DNA of 64,000 bases from Enterococcus ureilyticus (GCF_001730315.1 NZ_MIKC01000002.1:90622-154621), one strand, 5' to 3'. Counted from the stretch's first letter, positions 27,449-37,236 are shown. Numbers and translations are program-made. Notes: generated by a model from the sequence alone, not told the origin.

Positions 27449-30352
27449 ATGATGATTGAGGAGTTGACATATAGTTATGCTACAACAATGTCCGAAAGAA
27501 TCCAAAGTTGGAAAGCGTTGGATTTAGGAGACGATGGACAAGAATACTTAGCGCAATGGCAAGCGCGTAAAAGTTTAATGAAACTAGCTGACTATGATAA
27601 AATGCTTAAAAGCTATCACTTAGATGAACAAACGTATAGTGTTGGATTGCTCCCTTTCACTGAAAAGCGGGCACAGTCATTACTTCCGACTGTCGAAAAA
27701 AGTGACTGGTTTCAATTACATAGACAGCTATTTAAGTCTGAGATTACGATAAAAGAAATGAGTTTATCCGCAGCATTACGTTTTCATCTACATTATTATG
27801 AAGAACATATTAGATATCTGAGAGATAAATTTTCTTTGATTCAGTTATCAGAAAGAGTAATCAAAGAACTCATTGATCAATTGTCAAAAGAACTTTTTTT
27901 CCTTGCACAAAAAACATTGGTTTGGGATATTCATCAAATGATTGAAGAATATCAATTACAAGCGGCAACAAAAGAGGAAGAATTTACTAAATATATCGAA
28001 GAATTCCTTGGTGATAAACAAAGAACCTATCTTTTTTATGGTGAATATCCAACTCTTGCTAGAATTCTTGCAGTTAGATTGACCTTTGCTTGTGAAATGA
28101 TTGAAGAATTCTTTGCTTCGCTAAATGATTCAACAGAACAATTGGCGGAAACCTTTGCTATTTCGACTCCGCTAATACTTACTCAAATAAAGCTAGGGCA
28201 AGGAGATAGTCATGATCGTGGGAAATCAGTAATCCAGTTTCAAGTGCAGGAGCAGTCGCTGATTTTCAAATTTAAAAATTTGAAAATAGGCGAAGGGTTC
28301 AATGATCTACTAAAGTATCTAGAAGACTTAGATAAAACGTTATCGTTCTATAAAATCAAACGAATTATCGCATCAAACTTTACGATTGAAGAAAAAATTG
28401 CTTATCAAGAATGTCAAAATGAAAGGGATGTGGTGGACTTTTATCAAAGGTACGGACAACTGTTAGCTGTTGTCTATTGGTTAGGCGCAACTGACTTACA
28501 TATGGAAAATTTGATTGCCAGCGGATCGTATCCTGTCTTGATCGATGTAGAAACACTAATTCGTCCTGAAATGTTTAAACAAACACAAAAATTATCACGA
28601 CAAACTAGAATAGAAAAACACTCTGTGATCGTTTCAGGATTATTGCCGCAAAAAAAACAATGGAAACGTGTACTAGAAATGGATGCATTATCTGGGACAA
28701 AGCAAAAATTACCTGAAAAAGTTAGAAGACTGCGAAATACTCGTTCCAGTGATATCGCATTTCAACTAGAAGAAGGATACATGGATGGGGCTCAAAATAT
28801 TCCTTGTTTAGCAGGAAAAGAAGTTGATTATAAACATTATCGTGATGTGATCCAAACTGCGTTTCAAGCAACCAATCGCCTATTATTAAAAAATAAGGCA
28901 GCCTTTATTGCAAAAGTCAAAGCGTTATTTGCAAATCAGACGATTCGATTGATTTACAGAGATACACAAAATTATGGAGATTTATTGAATTTTACATTGC
29001 ATACTGAGAGTATGTCAAACTATATTGAACGAGAAAAGATTATTGAGAATTTATGGGCGAGTAAAATCATTCCGGAAGCCTTGATTCCTTTTGAAGTTCA
29101 AGCGATGTTGGATCATGATGTTCCTTTATTTACGGCCAATACCTCTTTAACGAATGTCTATACTAACAATCAAGAGTTGCCTAAATTATTAAGAAAGACA
29201 CCGCTACAAGATACTATTGAACACATGGAACAGATAACAGAGAAAACAAGTAATTTTTCCTATCTATTACTAAAGGAAAGCTTAGGGACTTTAGAATATC
29301 AGGAACAACCAATAACAATATCCAAGAGAAATCACTCAATCAAACAGCCATTCCTACAAAAAGCCGCAGATATTGGGGATACGATCATTGACCAACTGGT
29401 ATTAGATCAAACAAATGGTGAAATTGACTGGATGTCGGTTTTGCCTGAATCTGATAAAGAGATAGGGATTGTATACCCTAGTACGAATCTTTACGAAGGA
29501 AGCGCAGGAATCTATCTATTTTTCATCTACCTGAATCATTTTGCTCCAAAGAGTAGCTACCAAAAAGTAATCGAATTATTGGAAAAAGAGATTTTTCAAA
29601 CATCGGTGGATAAAAATAGCTATGAGAGTGCTTTTTTTGACGAAGGAATGCGTTTAACAGTAGCTTTTTATGTGACAAAGTTACTTGATGATTCAAAACA
29701 TCGGACCTATCTGGAAAAGAGTTTAAAAGCTTTAAAAACAGAGGACATACAAACAGAAAAACAATCAAATGAATGGCTGTATGGTAAAGCTAGCTTACTA
29801 GCTATTTTAGCAGCAGTTTATCAGGAGTTTCAAAGTGAAGAGGCCTATGAGCGGCTTTGGGACTACACACAAGTATTAAGCTGTCATGAAATGGCAGATA
29901 ACAGCTTTGCTCATGGATATGCAGGTGTTTGTTATGGCCTAGTTAAAGCACATCACATCCTTCAAGAAACGTGGGTTGAAGAAAAACTTGGCTGGTATCA
30001 GGAACGATTTGAAGCAATGCTTGAAAGTGACGAAATCCAAAATGATTCTTGGTGTCGAGGGAGCGTAGGAATTAATGAGGTTTGCCAAGAGTTGGGCCTA
30101 GATTTTCCAGATAAAATGTCCAGAAGTGTAGAAAATAAAGAGCGGTTAGATGATTGCTTGTGTCATGGAAACTATGGAAGTGCAGACAATCGTTTGGATG
30201 ATATTCAGTTATTATTAGGAGATGTTACCACACTAAAGTCTGATCCTGCGAACGTTCCTGTGAGCCTTTTTTGTGGTATAGCAGGGGTGGGATATCAACT
30301 ATTGAGAGCTTACGATCCAGTAAATGTTCTCTCCTTGTTATTTATTAAGTGA
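27449..30352 (+). CDS. lanM: Class II lanthipeptide synthetase LanM
   Basis: A 967-residue bifunctional enzyme. The N-terminal dehydratase (about residues 90-640) has the class II motifs GDSHDRG (about 251) and DLHMENL (about 349), followed by LIDVET, which phosphorylate and eliminate Ser/Thr. The C-terminal LanC-like cyclase (about 680-967) keeps all three zinc ligands, Cys869 (WCRG), Cys905 and His906 (CHG). It should install thioether rings in the precursor encoded just downstream. GGAGAGG precedes tandem ATGs; the second (27452) has better spacing. No transporter, protease or LanFEG immunity gene is adjacent, which is unusual. Confidence 0.92.
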   Translation: MMIEELTYSYATTMSERIQSWKALDLGDDGQEYLAQWQARKSLMKLADYDKMLKSYHLDEQTYSVGLLPFTEKRAQSLLPTVEKSDWFQLHRQLFKSEITIKEMSLSAALRFHLHYYEEHIRYLRDKFSLIQLSERVIKELIDQLSKELFFLAQKTLVWDIHQMIEEYQLQAATKEEEFTKYIEEFLGDKQRTYLFYGEYPTLARILAVRLTFACEMIEEFFASLNDSTEQLAETFAISTPLILTQIKLGQGDSHDRGKSVIQFQVQEQSLIFKFKNLKIGEGFNDLLKYLEDLDKTLSFYKIKRIIASNFTIEEKIAYQECQNERDVVDFYQRYGQLLAVVYWLGATDLHMENLIASGSYPVLIDVETLIRPEMFKQTQKLSRQTRIEKHSVIVSGLLPQKKQWKRVLEMDALSGTKQKLPEKVRRLRNTRSSDIAFQLEEGYMDGAQNIPCLAGKEVDYKHYRDVIQTAFQATNRLLLKNKAAFIAKVKALFANQTIRLIYRDTQNYGDLLNFTLHTESMSNYIEREKIIENLWASKIIPEALIPFEVQAMLDHDVPLFTANTSLTNVYTNNQELPKLLRKTPLQDTIEHMEQITEKTSNFSYLLLKESLGTLEYQEQPITISKRNHSIKQPFLQKAADIGDTIIDQLVLDQTNGEIDWMSVLPESDKEIGIVYPSTNLYEGSAGIYLFFIYLNHFAPKSSYQKVIELLEKEIFQTSVDKNSYESAFFDEGMRLTVAFYVTKLLDDSKHRTYLEKSLKALKTEDIQTEKQSNEWLYGKASLLAILAAVYQEFQSEEAYERLWDYTQVLSCHEMADNSFAHGYAGVCYGLVKAHHILQETWVEEKLGWYQERFEAMLESDEIQNDSWCRGSVGINEVCQELGLDFPDKMSRSVENKERLDDCLCHGNYGSADNRLDDIQLLLGDVTTLKSDPANVPVSLFCGIAGVGYQLLRAYDPVNVLSLLFIK

Positions 30353-30371
30353 CACAAACTGAAAAAAGAAC

Positions 30372-30400
30372 TTTACTTATCGGCGAGAACGCTTTATAAT
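30372..30400 (+). promoter_or_regulatory. Promoter of the lanthipeptide precursor
   Basis: TTTACT, 17-base spacer and a perfect TATAAT, in the 81-base gap after lanM. It would allow the precursor to be made in excess of its enzyme. Confidence 0.7.
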
Positions 30401-30433
30401 TTAGTTATTAACGCAAGGGGGAGAAATTATATC

Positions 30434-30601
30434 ATGAGAAAATTATCAATTGAAAAAATGGAAGCAGCAAAAGATTTGAAGAAAGTAGATGAAGTTGTAG
30501 GAGCTTCATTTGAAAGAAGTAAAAATGCCGAGGATACTGATCGTTCAGAAACGATTGTTGCGAATACTGTTAATGGTTGGACACGTCTTATTTGTTTCTA
30601 G
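30434..30601 (+). CDS. Lanthipeptide precursor (LanA-like)
   Basis: A 55-residue peptide immediately downstream of lanM with its own promoter and terminator. The leader (about 1-23) is helical, starts MRKLSIEKMEAAKDL and ends in a double-glycine-like VDEVVGA, the usual site for a C39-type peptidase. The core (about 25-55) begins SFERSKN, is acidic in its middle, and ends TVNGWTRLICF. It has one cysteine (54) and several Ser/Thr (Ser37, Thr39, Thr44, Thr49 approximately), so only one thioether ring is possible, most simply from the Thr four residues before the Cys. GGGGGAG lies 10 bases before the ATG. I know no characterised relative. Confidence 0.75.
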   Translation: MRKLSIEKMEAAKDLKKVDEVVGASFERSKNAEDTDRSETIVANTVNGWTRLICF

Positions 30602-30620
30602 TAGGAATGATAAAATAAAA

Positions 30621-30655
30621 AAAGAATGGGATAAGTTTTTATCCCATTCTTTTTA
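30621..30655. terminator. Bidirectional terminator after the precursor
   Basis: AAAGAATGGGAT pairs with ATCCCATTCTTT around AAGTTTTT, with A before and T after. It serves both the precursor and the convergent membrane protein gene. Confidence 0.85.
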
Positions 30656-30985
30656 ATTTAATTTTCTTAAAATTAGTATACTAATTACGTTAGATCCAGA
30701 GATAATTACTAACATAAAATTTAATAACCAAGAATATGCGTTCACACTGCTAGAAGCAACATCATAGAAAAAGTTACCTAAAATGAAAATTGTGATCATA
30801 GTAACGATAAATGAAATAAAACTTGCCGTTGAAATGATTTTCTTTCCTCGTTCATCTTTTCCTTCTTTGCTAAAGAAAAAGTAGACTGAGTAAATAATAA
30901 ATATCAATGAAAGTCCAATAATTAAAAAGCTAGACCAATGATTTACAGGCAAGTCATCAAAAAAAGATTTAAGTGATTCAGTCAT
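30653..30985 (-). CDS. Small four-helix membrane protein next to an Xre regulator
   Basis: A 110-residue integral membrane protein with four hydrophobic segments (about 17-37, 47-70, 75-82 and 85-106) and a KEGKDERGKKI loop between the first pair. That KDERG loop is typical of DUF2178/DUF3796-like proteins encoded with an Xre regulator. The function is unknown. Convergent with the lanthipeptide precursor; an immunity role is possible but only by location. Confidence 0.65.
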   Translation of the reverse strand: MTESLKSFFDDLPVNHWSSFLIIGLSLIFIIYSVYFFFSKEGKDERGKKIISTASFISFIVTMITIFILGNFFYDVASSSVNAYSWLLNFMLVIISGSNVISILILRKLN

Positions 30986-31004
30986 AATTTATCCTTTCCT
31001 TCCG

Positions 31005-31259
31005 TTAGTCGGTTTCTTCGTTCGTTTGCTCGTCTTCTGTTAATTTCTTGAACGTGAAGATCTGTTCAATAGGCACTTCGAAAACGTCTGCTATGTCGTG
31101 AGCCAGTAAAAGGGAAGGATTGTACCTATTTCTTTCTAACTGAATAATTGTTTGTCTAGATACTCCCACCTTGTCAGCAAGTTCCTGTTGGGTCATGCGT
31201 TTCATGGCTCTGTAGACGTGAATGGAACTCTCAAAAGATGAGTTCTTCTTTTTTGGCAA
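31005..31259 (-). CDS. Xre-family transcriptional regulator
   Basis: An 84-residue DNA-binding protein with an HTH_3 domain: [21 protein letters not shown] and [13 protein letters not shown] (about residues 20-60), then [10 protein letters not shown] and an acidic tail. The start is a TTG at 31259 with GGAGGG 8 bases upstream; an earlier in-frame TTG overlaps that site. It is 19 bases upstream of the membrane protein gene and co-transcribed with it, a common two-gene module. Confidence 0.85.
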   Translation of the reverse strand: MPKKKNSSFESSIHVYRAMKRMTQQELADKVGVSRQTIIQLERNRYNPSLLLAHDIADVFEVPIEQIFTFKKLTEDEQTNEETD

Positions 31260-31355
31260 TGCAAATCCCTCCAATGGTCTAATTTATGTAGTAAATAAAA
31301 AGCGCATAGTCAATATACCATATCTTACTTTCACTTACAAATATCTTGCAAAGAA

Positions 31356-31388
31356 AAAAGCCAAGCTTCTCGATTAGCTTGGCTTTTG
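31356..31388. terminator. Symmetric terminator left of the cre-controlled transcript
   Basis: AAAAGCCAAGCT pairs with AGCTTGGCTTTT. No plus-strand gene precedes it, so it most likely ends the minus-strand transcript starting near 31742. Confidence 0.75.
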
Positions 31389-31631
31389 TTTCTGGAAGGA
31401 ATCAGCGTATTGAATCATAAATGTTTTACTTTTCGTTATACATGTAAAGTAATTAGTCGAATTTCTTGTTCATAAACCAAATGTTGTTTTCATTACATTT
31501 TCTACATTTCTTTTTTTAAATTTTTTTAATCAAACTATCTTTATATGTGTTTTTTTATTGTATTTGGCTTGTTTCTACAAATTTTTGCACATATTCACTA
31601 TTTGTAAAGATGTCTTTATGATTTTTATACT

Positions 31632-31715
31632 TTACATATATTTTTGTTGAAAGGTGAATGGTGTTCTGTTAACAATTTTGTGTTTAATTTTGTCATGCTT
31701 CGAGAAATTCTTCAA
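31632..31715 (-). CDS. Possible 27-residue small protein
   Basis: Directly after a good promoter and an AAGGAAGGAGG ribosome binding site on the minus strand there is a short frame starting TTG AAG AAT and encoding a basic peptide (begins MKNFSKHDKIKHK, ends FQQKYM). The TTG lies 14 bases from the binding site, which is long, and no ATG is near, so translation is uncertain. An alternative reading from an ATC at better spacing is only ten codons. The rest of the roughly 680-base gap has no other gene. Confidence 0.3.
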   Translation of the reverse strand: MKNFSKHDKIKHKIVNRTPFTFQQKYM

Positions 31716-31748
31716 TACAACTGATGGTACCTCCTTCCTTCTATAAAC

Positions 31749-31777
31749 AGAATAGCATAATTAGTAAGCGTTTTCAA
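31749..31777 (-). promoter_or_regulatory. Promoter with embedded cre (CcpA) site
   Basis: On the minus strand TTGAAA, 17-base spacer, TATTCT. TTGAAAACGCTTACT (31763-31777) matches the cre consensus WTGNAANCGNWNNCW at every fixed position and covers the -35, so carbon catabolite repression is expected. Confidence 0.7.
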
Positions 31778-31954
31778 ATAAAACGACTTTTGATTACAGA
31801 ATAAAATTTTATTGGACGAATGATCTACTTTTAAAAAAAGTAAGCTAAAAAAATGAAAATTTAGCCATATTTATTGAAGTTTGAAAAAAAAACATGGTAT
31901 AGTGAGTATAGATACTATATTAATAGAAGGAAAAAATAAGAATGGGGGGATAGG

Positions 31955-34591
31955 ATGGAAGCATACAAACAACCTATCGAAACAATTATCAAAGAAGTGA
32001 ATACGAATAAAGAGCAAGGATTAACGGAACAAGAAGTCAAGAGACGGCTTGCTGAGCATGGTGCCAATAAGTTCCATGAAGCCAAGAAAGAGTCGATAGT
32101 AAAGAAATTTCTTCATAGTTTATCTGATTTTACAACAATCATTTTATTGGTTGCGGCAGCTATCTCATTTTACACAGCCATTGCAACAGACCATGGGGAT
32201 TATTTTGAAGGAATCTTGATTATCGCCATTGTGATCATCAATGCAGTATTAGCAATCGTTCAAGAGGGCAATGCTGAAAAATCGTTGGCCGCACTGCAGG
32301 ATATGAACAAACAAAGTAGCTCTGTTTTACGTGACGGCAAAGTAGAAACGATCGATGCAGAGGATGTAGTCGTGGGTGACATACTTGTATTAGAATCAGG
32401 CTCCATGATTACAGCAGATGCTCGTTTGATCCAGGCATCACAACTTAGAGTAGAAGAATCAGCACTTACTGGAGAAAGTGAACCTATTGAGAAAGATTCG
32501 GAATACATAGGGAAACAAGATGCACCGATCGGTGATCAAATAAATATGGTCTTTAAAGGCTGTACTGTGGCAAATGGTCGTGGGCGAGCAATCGTTACGT
32601 CTACAGGAATGCAAACAGAGATGGGAAAAATCGCAGGCTTATTGAACGACGATGTGACCCAACAGACACCTTTGCAAAAACGTTTAAATCAATTAGGGAA
32701 GCGTATCAGTTTTATTGCTTTAGGAGCTGCGGCATTGGTATTTATCATAGGTGAACTACAAGGGGAACCTGTATTGGAAATGTTTATGACAGCTGTGTCC
32801 TTAGCAGTTGCAGCAGTGCCTGAAACACTGATGGTGATCGTAACATTAACACTTGCATATGGTGTGCAGAAAATGGCGAAAAAACATGCCATTATTCGTC
32901 GTTTGCCAGCGGTTGAAACATTAGGTACAGCAAATGTGATCTGTTCTGATAAGACGGGTACGCTGACGCAAAATAAAATGCGTGTAAGACGCGTTTGGTC
33001 ACGCGGCGATGAAGTGACCGATACAGAAGATGCAATGACCGATGAAGCAATGGAAGTCTTGAAAATGGCCTCTTTGTGTACTGATGTGATCGTAGATAAA
33101 GATGGAGACGATTTAGTCATTCAGGGAAATCCTACTGAGGCAGCGATTGTCCGTGCTGTTGAGGAAAACTATCATACAAAGGCTGAATTGGAAGAAAAAT
33201 ATCCAAGAATCGGTGAAATTCCTTTTGACTCAGAACGTAAGATGATGACGACAGTTCATAAGATGGGGAAAAAATACATTTCTGTAACAAAAGGAGCCTT
33301 CGATGTCTTATTGACTCGCTTTCGTTTTGGAGATGTTGAACAGGCGGCTGTGGTCAATGACCGTTTTGGAAAACGTGCATTACGCGTAATAGCAGTTGGT
33401 TATGCAATCTATGATGAGGAACCCACGGAGATCACTTCAGAGGCTTTAGAGAAGAATCTACGTCTATTAGGATTGATTGGTATGATCGATCCGCCAAGAC
33501 CAGAGAGTAAAGGTGCTATTGCCAGAGCCAAAAAAGCTGGGATCAAAACAGTGATGATCACAGGAGATCATGTGGTGACGGCTGGAGCAATTGCAAAAGA
33601 ATTAGGCATTTTAACGGATAAAAGTGAAGCACTTACTGGCTCAGAACTGCAAAAAATGTCCGATGAAGAATTAGACTCTCGCGTGAAATCACTTTCTGTT
33701 TATGCTAGAGTAACGCCAGAAGATAAGATTCGCATCGTAAAATCTTGGCAGCGGACAGGTGCTGTTGTTGCAATGACAGGTGATGGTGTCAATGATGCAC
33801 CAGCCTTAAAAGCGAGTGATGTCGGGTGTGCTATGGGAATCACAGGAACAGATGTAGCTCAAGGCGCAGCAGATATGATTTTGACGGATGATAATTTTGC
33901 TACGATTGTAGATGCTGTTGCTCAAGGGCGAGCAGTTTATCGTAATATTCGTAAGGCGGTAAACTTTTTATTAAGTTGTAATATTTCGGAGATTTTTATT
34001 GTACTGATTGCGATGTTACTTGGCTGGGGAGCACCATTCACAGCTGTTCAATTATTATTTGTAAATGTCGTAGCAGATGGTCTTCCAGGCTTTGCTTTAG
34101 GGAAAGAACCTGTTGAAAAAGGGATCATGGATGAAGCACCGATTCCTAGAAATGAAGGGATTTTTGCACGTGGTTTGTGGCAAAAAATCGGAATCAATGC
34201 CTTTGTCTTTACAGTTATCACACTGTTTGGTTTTTATTTAGGAGCAAATGTTGATTCTGTTTCCTACTTCTTTGAAGCAAGTCATGAAATCGGACAAACA
34301 GTTGCCTTCTTGATTTTAGCTTATTCATCGATCCTACATGTTTTTAATGTAAGAAGTACAGAATCGATTTTTAGAGTCAAGTTATCAACAAACAAATCAC
34401 TTTTCGAAATGGCCGTGTTAGCAGTGATTATCACAACGGTTATCGCATTGTTACCATTTACACAGGATTTGTTTGGGTTAGTTCCAATTGGGATCAACCA
34501 TTGGTTGTTAGTAATGGGCTTATCGATCATTCCGATTTTTGTGAATGAAATGATTAAATTCCACTACTCAACTGAAGACGACGAAGAATAA
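31955..34591 (+). CDS. P-type Ca2+-transporting ATPase (SERCA-like)
   Basis: An 878-residue P2-type ATPase with ten membrane helices: actuator motif TGES, phosphorylation site SDKTGTLTQN, nucleotide-domain KGAFD, MITGDH and hinge TGDGVNDAP. Ion-site residues follow the SERCA plan: PETL in helix M4, NISE in M5 and NVVADG in M6. This suggests Ca2+ export, though Mn2+ is also handled by relatives. GGGGGG lies 8 bases before the ATG. A terminator follows; a Mn2+-type riboswitch lies downstream of that terminator, not in front of this gene. Confidence 0.9.
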   Translation: MEAYKQPIETIIKEVNTNKEQGLTEQEVKRRLAEHGANKFHEAKKESIVKKFLHSLSDFTTIILLVAAAISFYTAIATDHGDYFEGILIIAIVIINAVLAIVQEGNAEKSLAALQDMNKQSSSVLRDGKVETIDAEDVVVGDILVLESGSMITADARLIQASQLRVEESALTGESEPIEKDSEYIGKQDAPIGDQINMVFKGCTVANGRGRAIVTSTGMQTEMGKIAGLLNDDVTQQTPLQKRLNQLGKRISFIALGAAALVFIIGELQGEPVLEMFMTAVSLAVAAVPETLMVIVTLTLAYGVQKMAKKHAIIRRLPAVETLGTANVICSDKTGTLTQNKMRVRRVWSRGDEVTDTEDAMTDEAMEVLKMASLCTDVIVDKDGDDLVIQGNPTEAAIVRAVEENYHTKAELEEKYPRIGEIPFDSERKMMTTVHKMGKKYISVTKGAFDVLLTRFRFGDVEQAAVVNDRFGKRALRVIAVGYAIYDEEPTEITSEALEKNLRLLGLIGMIDPPRPESKGAIARAKKAGIKTVMITGDHVVTAGAIAKELGILTDKSEALTGSELQKMSDEELDSRVKSLSVYARVTPEDKIRIVKSWQRTGAVVAMTGDGVNDAPALKASDVGCAMGITGTDVAQGAADMILTDDNFATIVDAVAQGRAVYRNIRKAVNFLLSCNISEIFIVLIAMLLGWGAPFTAVQLLFVNVVADGLPGFALGKEPVEKGIMDEAPIPRNEGIFARGLWQKIGINAFVFTVITLFGFYLGANVDSVSYFFEASHEIGQTVAFLILAYSSILHVFNVRSTESIFRVKLSTNKSLFEMAVLAVIITTVIALLPFTQDLFGLVPIGINHWLLVMGLSIIPIFVNEMIKFHYSTEDDEE

Positions 34592-34605
34592 ATTAATTAT
34601 TGAAG

Positions 34606-34661
34606 GAACACTTGAAGGTTGATTTTCTTAATGAAAATCAGCATTTCAAGTGTTCTTTTTA
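34606..34661 (+). terminator. Terminator after the P-type ATPase
   Basis: GAACACTTGAA pairs with TTCAAGTGTTC, with an inner GATTTTC/GAAAATC hairpin, followed by TTTTT. Confidence 0.9.
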
Positions 34662-34725
34662 GTTAAGTTAACTCAATTGAAAGAAGTCTTTGAAAATACT
34701 ATTGAATTTATTTACATAAAAGACT

Positions 34726-34753
34726 TGCTAAAATAGTAAAGGAGTATTATAGT
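34726..34753 (+). promoter_or_regulatory. Possible promoter of the riboswitch-kup transcript
   Basis: TTGCTA, 16-base spacer, TATAGT, about 95 bases before the aptamer. Weak evidence; another promoter may lie closer. Confidence 0.35.
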
Positions 34754-34849
34754 TGTTATCGAAATCAGTTATTTTGATTTTTTTCTACTATTTTTCAATT
34801 AAATCATAAATCGTAACCGATATTTTTGTTTGGACATCCAAATAAAAAT

Positions 34850-34973
34850 CTTAGGGGAGTAGCAGCATAGTCTATCTATGTTTTTAGATCAACAGCAAGT
34901 GTGAAAACACTGGTCTAAGAATGAAATTGCGAGACCTAAGTGTAAGGGCCAAGTGTCGTTTCACTTAGGTCTC
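34850..34973 (+). promoter_or_regulatory. yybP-ykoY (Mn2+) riboswitch with terminator
   Basis: The aptamer shows the two conserved halves of the yybP-ykoY class: 5' CTTAGGGGAGTAGC and 3' TTGCGAGACCTAAG, joined by the P1 stem CTTAGG/CCTAAG. The 3' half GAGACCTAAGTG (34931-34942) also pairs exactly with CACTTAGGTCTC (34962-34973) to form a terminator or anti-P1 hairpin. Metal binding should stabilise P1 and free the downstream gene, the usual ON logic of this class. The next gene is kup, 127 bases on. Confidence 0.85.
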
Positions 34974-35099
34974 TTGTTATATTCAAAAGTGACAGTAGCA
35001 TCTCATTTTTTTATAAAAAAGTGTGGTATCCTATTGAACTTTCGCATTATCTAGCTTTGCAGGCAAGCCTGCTCAGCGTTTAAATTGGAGGAGAATCTT

Positions 35100-37109
35100 G
35101 TGGTAGAGAAGTCTAAAGTTTCGCATCATCAGAAATTGACCGCTGCTGGTCTGTTAGTAGCAATGGGTGTCGTTTATGGAGATATCGGAACAAGTCCGCT
35201 GTATGTAATGAAAGCGATCGTAGGTGACAATGGAGGTCTTCAAAATGTTTCCGAAAATTTCATTATTGGTGCGGTATCATTGATTTTTTGGACATTAACG
35301 ATTTTAACAACGATTAAATATGTTGTGATTGCGTTGAATGCGGATAACCATGGTGAAGGAGGAATATTTTCTTTATATACACTAGTACGTAAAAAAGGAA
35401 AATATCTGATCATTCCAGCTATGATCGGAGGAGCCGCACTGCTTGCAGATGGGGTCTTAACGCCTGCTGTAACAGTGACCACAGCAATCGAAGGTCTGCG
35501 GGGAATACCAGTGTTCTTTGATCGCTTTGGTAGTGATCAAAACATTATCGTGATGATTACTTTAGTGATTATTCTTATCTTATTTTCTGTCCAACGTTTT
35601 GGGACAGATGCAGTTGGTAAAGCGTTTGGACCGATCATGCTTGCTTGGTTTACATTCTTAGGTGTGATGGGACTAATCAATTTTGGACAAGACTGGACGG
35701 TGCTTCGTGCATTGAATCCTTATTATGCGATTCAACTGTTGCTTAGTCCTGAAAACAAATTAGGGATCTTCGTTTTGGGCAATGTTTTTCTAGCTACAAC
35801 TGGGGCCGAAGCACTGTATTCTGATTTAGGTCACGTTGGAAAACATAATATTCGAGCTAGTTGGCCATATATCAAAGTTTGTTTGATTCTTAATTATTTA
35901 GGTCAAGCTGCTTGGATCTTAAGTGCCAAAAATGATCCATCTATTTTAGCGATTGAAAATTTAAATCCATTTTTCCAAATGATGCCAAATAGCATCATGC
36001 TTATCGGCGTTGTGTTTGCGACAGTTGCCGCTGTAATTGCTTCGCAGGCGTTGATTTCCGGTTCATTTACATTAGTGTCTGAGGCAATCAAATTAAAATT
36101 ATTGCCAAGATTGAAAATTATTTATCCTGGTGCCAATATCGGTCAAATGTATATTCCAGCAGTCAACATGATGTTGTGGATCGTTTGTTCACTGATCGTT
36201 ATCACCTTTAGAACCTCTACCCACATGGAGGCTGCTTATGGTCTGTCCATCACTGTAACGATGTTGATGACCACGATTTTATTAATGTTTTATTTACTTC
36301 AAAAAGGAGCGCCACGTTGGGTTGCTTATCTTGTTACATTGTTCTTTGGTAGCATCGAGTCGATCTTTTTTGTCTCAAGTATTGCGAAATTCTTCCACGG
36401 GGGGTATGTTGCTGTAGGGATCGCTTTATTGATTTTAGCTGTGATGACGATTTGGGAATGGGGCAATATCATCAAAGAGAAAACCTCTGATACCGTTCCA
36501 CTGAAGCAGTATGTCGAACAATTGCGGATGCTAAAAGAGGACACGTCCGTTCCAAAATCGCAAACCAATGTTGTGTTTATGACTCCGGATACGATTGGTG
36601 ACGAAATTGGACGCCAGATCATTTATTCAATCTTAGATAAACAGCCGAAACGAGCGAATGTATATTGGTTTGTTAATGTTGAAGTAACAGATGAACCTTT
36701 TACGAAAGAGTATTCTGTTGATATGATGGACACAGATTTTATTGTTCAAGTCCAACTATATCTTGGTTTCCATGTAGCGCAAGAAGTGAATGTCTATATC
36801 CGTCAAATCGTTTATGATTTAATGAAGGAAGGTCGCTTGCCAAAACAACCACAAAAATATTCATTGACACCAGGTCGTGAAGTTGGTGATTTCCAATTTA
36901 TTATTATTCGAGAAGAATTATCAAAAGTAACAGAATTGAAGAAGTGGGATCGTCAAATCATGCAACTGAAATTAGCCATCAAAAAAAGAACAACTTCTCC
37001 AGAAAACTGGTTTGGTCTAGAATATAGTGAAGTAAAATACGAATCCGTTCCGTTGATTATTGGAGATGCGCGGAAAACGCGATTAAGGGAAAGAAAAGTG
37101 TTATTATAA
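35100..37109 (+). CDS. kup: Kup-family potassium uptake protein
   Basis: A 669-residue proton-coupled K+ importer with the Kup signature [14 protein letters not shown] near the N-terminus, [30 protein letters not shown], about 12 membrane segments to residue 460 and a C-terminal cytoplasmic domain. The start is GTG at 35100, with GGAGGAG 6 bases before it; a TTG at 35085 overlaps that site. It is the second K+ importer in the window after KimA. A Mn2+-type riboswitch lies in its leader, which is not a known arrangement for Kup. In B. subtilis the related importers bind c-di-AMP. Confidence 0.93.
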   Translation: MVEKSKVSHHQKLTAAGLLVAMGVVYGDIGTSPLYVMKAIVGDNGGLQNVSENFIIGAVSLIFWTLTILTTIKYVVIALNADNHGEGGIFSLYTLVRKKGKYLIIPAMIGGAALLADGVLTPAVTVTTAIEGLRGIPVFFDRFGSDQNIIVMITLVIILILFSVQRFGTDAVGKAFGPIMLAWFTFLGVMGLINFGQDWTVLRALNPYYAIQLLLSPENKLGIFVLGNVFLATTGAEALYSDLGHVGKHNIRASWPYIKVCLILNYLGQAAWILSAKNDPSILAIENLNPFFQMMPNSIMLIGVVFATVAAVIASQALISGSFTLVSEAIKLKLLPRLKIIYPGANIGQMYIPAVNMMLWIVCSLIVITFRTSTHMEAAYGLSITVTMLMTTILLMFYLLQKGAPRWVAYLVTLFFGSIESIFFVSSIAKFFHGGYVAVGIALLILAVMTIWEWGNIIKEKTSDTVPLKQYVEQLRMLKEDTSVPKSQTNVVFMTPDTIGDEIGRQIIYSILDKQPKRANVYWFVNVEVTDEPFTKEYSVDMMDTDFIVQVQLYLGFHVAQEVNVYIRQIVYDLMKEGRLPKQPQKYSLTPGREVGDFQFIIIREELSKVTELKKWDRQIMQLKLAIKKRTTSPENWFGLEYSEVKYESVPLIIGDARKTRLRERKVLL

Positions 37110-37120
37110 AAAATTAAAAT

Positions 37121-37155
37121 CTCTAAGACTGCCGCCGAAGGTCTTAGAGTTTTTT
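37121..37155 (+). terminator. Terminator of kup
   Basis: CTCTAAGAC pairs with GTCTTAGAG around an 11-base loop, followed by six T. Confidence 0.9.
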
Positions 37156-37236
37156 GTTTCTCCTCAATAGCTCCTATTCGCGCTAATTAAAGAGGACAAG
37201 TATAATAAGAGAGAAGAAGAAAAACGAGGTGTAAAT

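Noticed and set aside
34592..34850. The riboswitch as a control element of the P-type ATPase
   Set aside because: It is downstream of that gene's terminator and on the same strand, so it cannot regulate it in cis.
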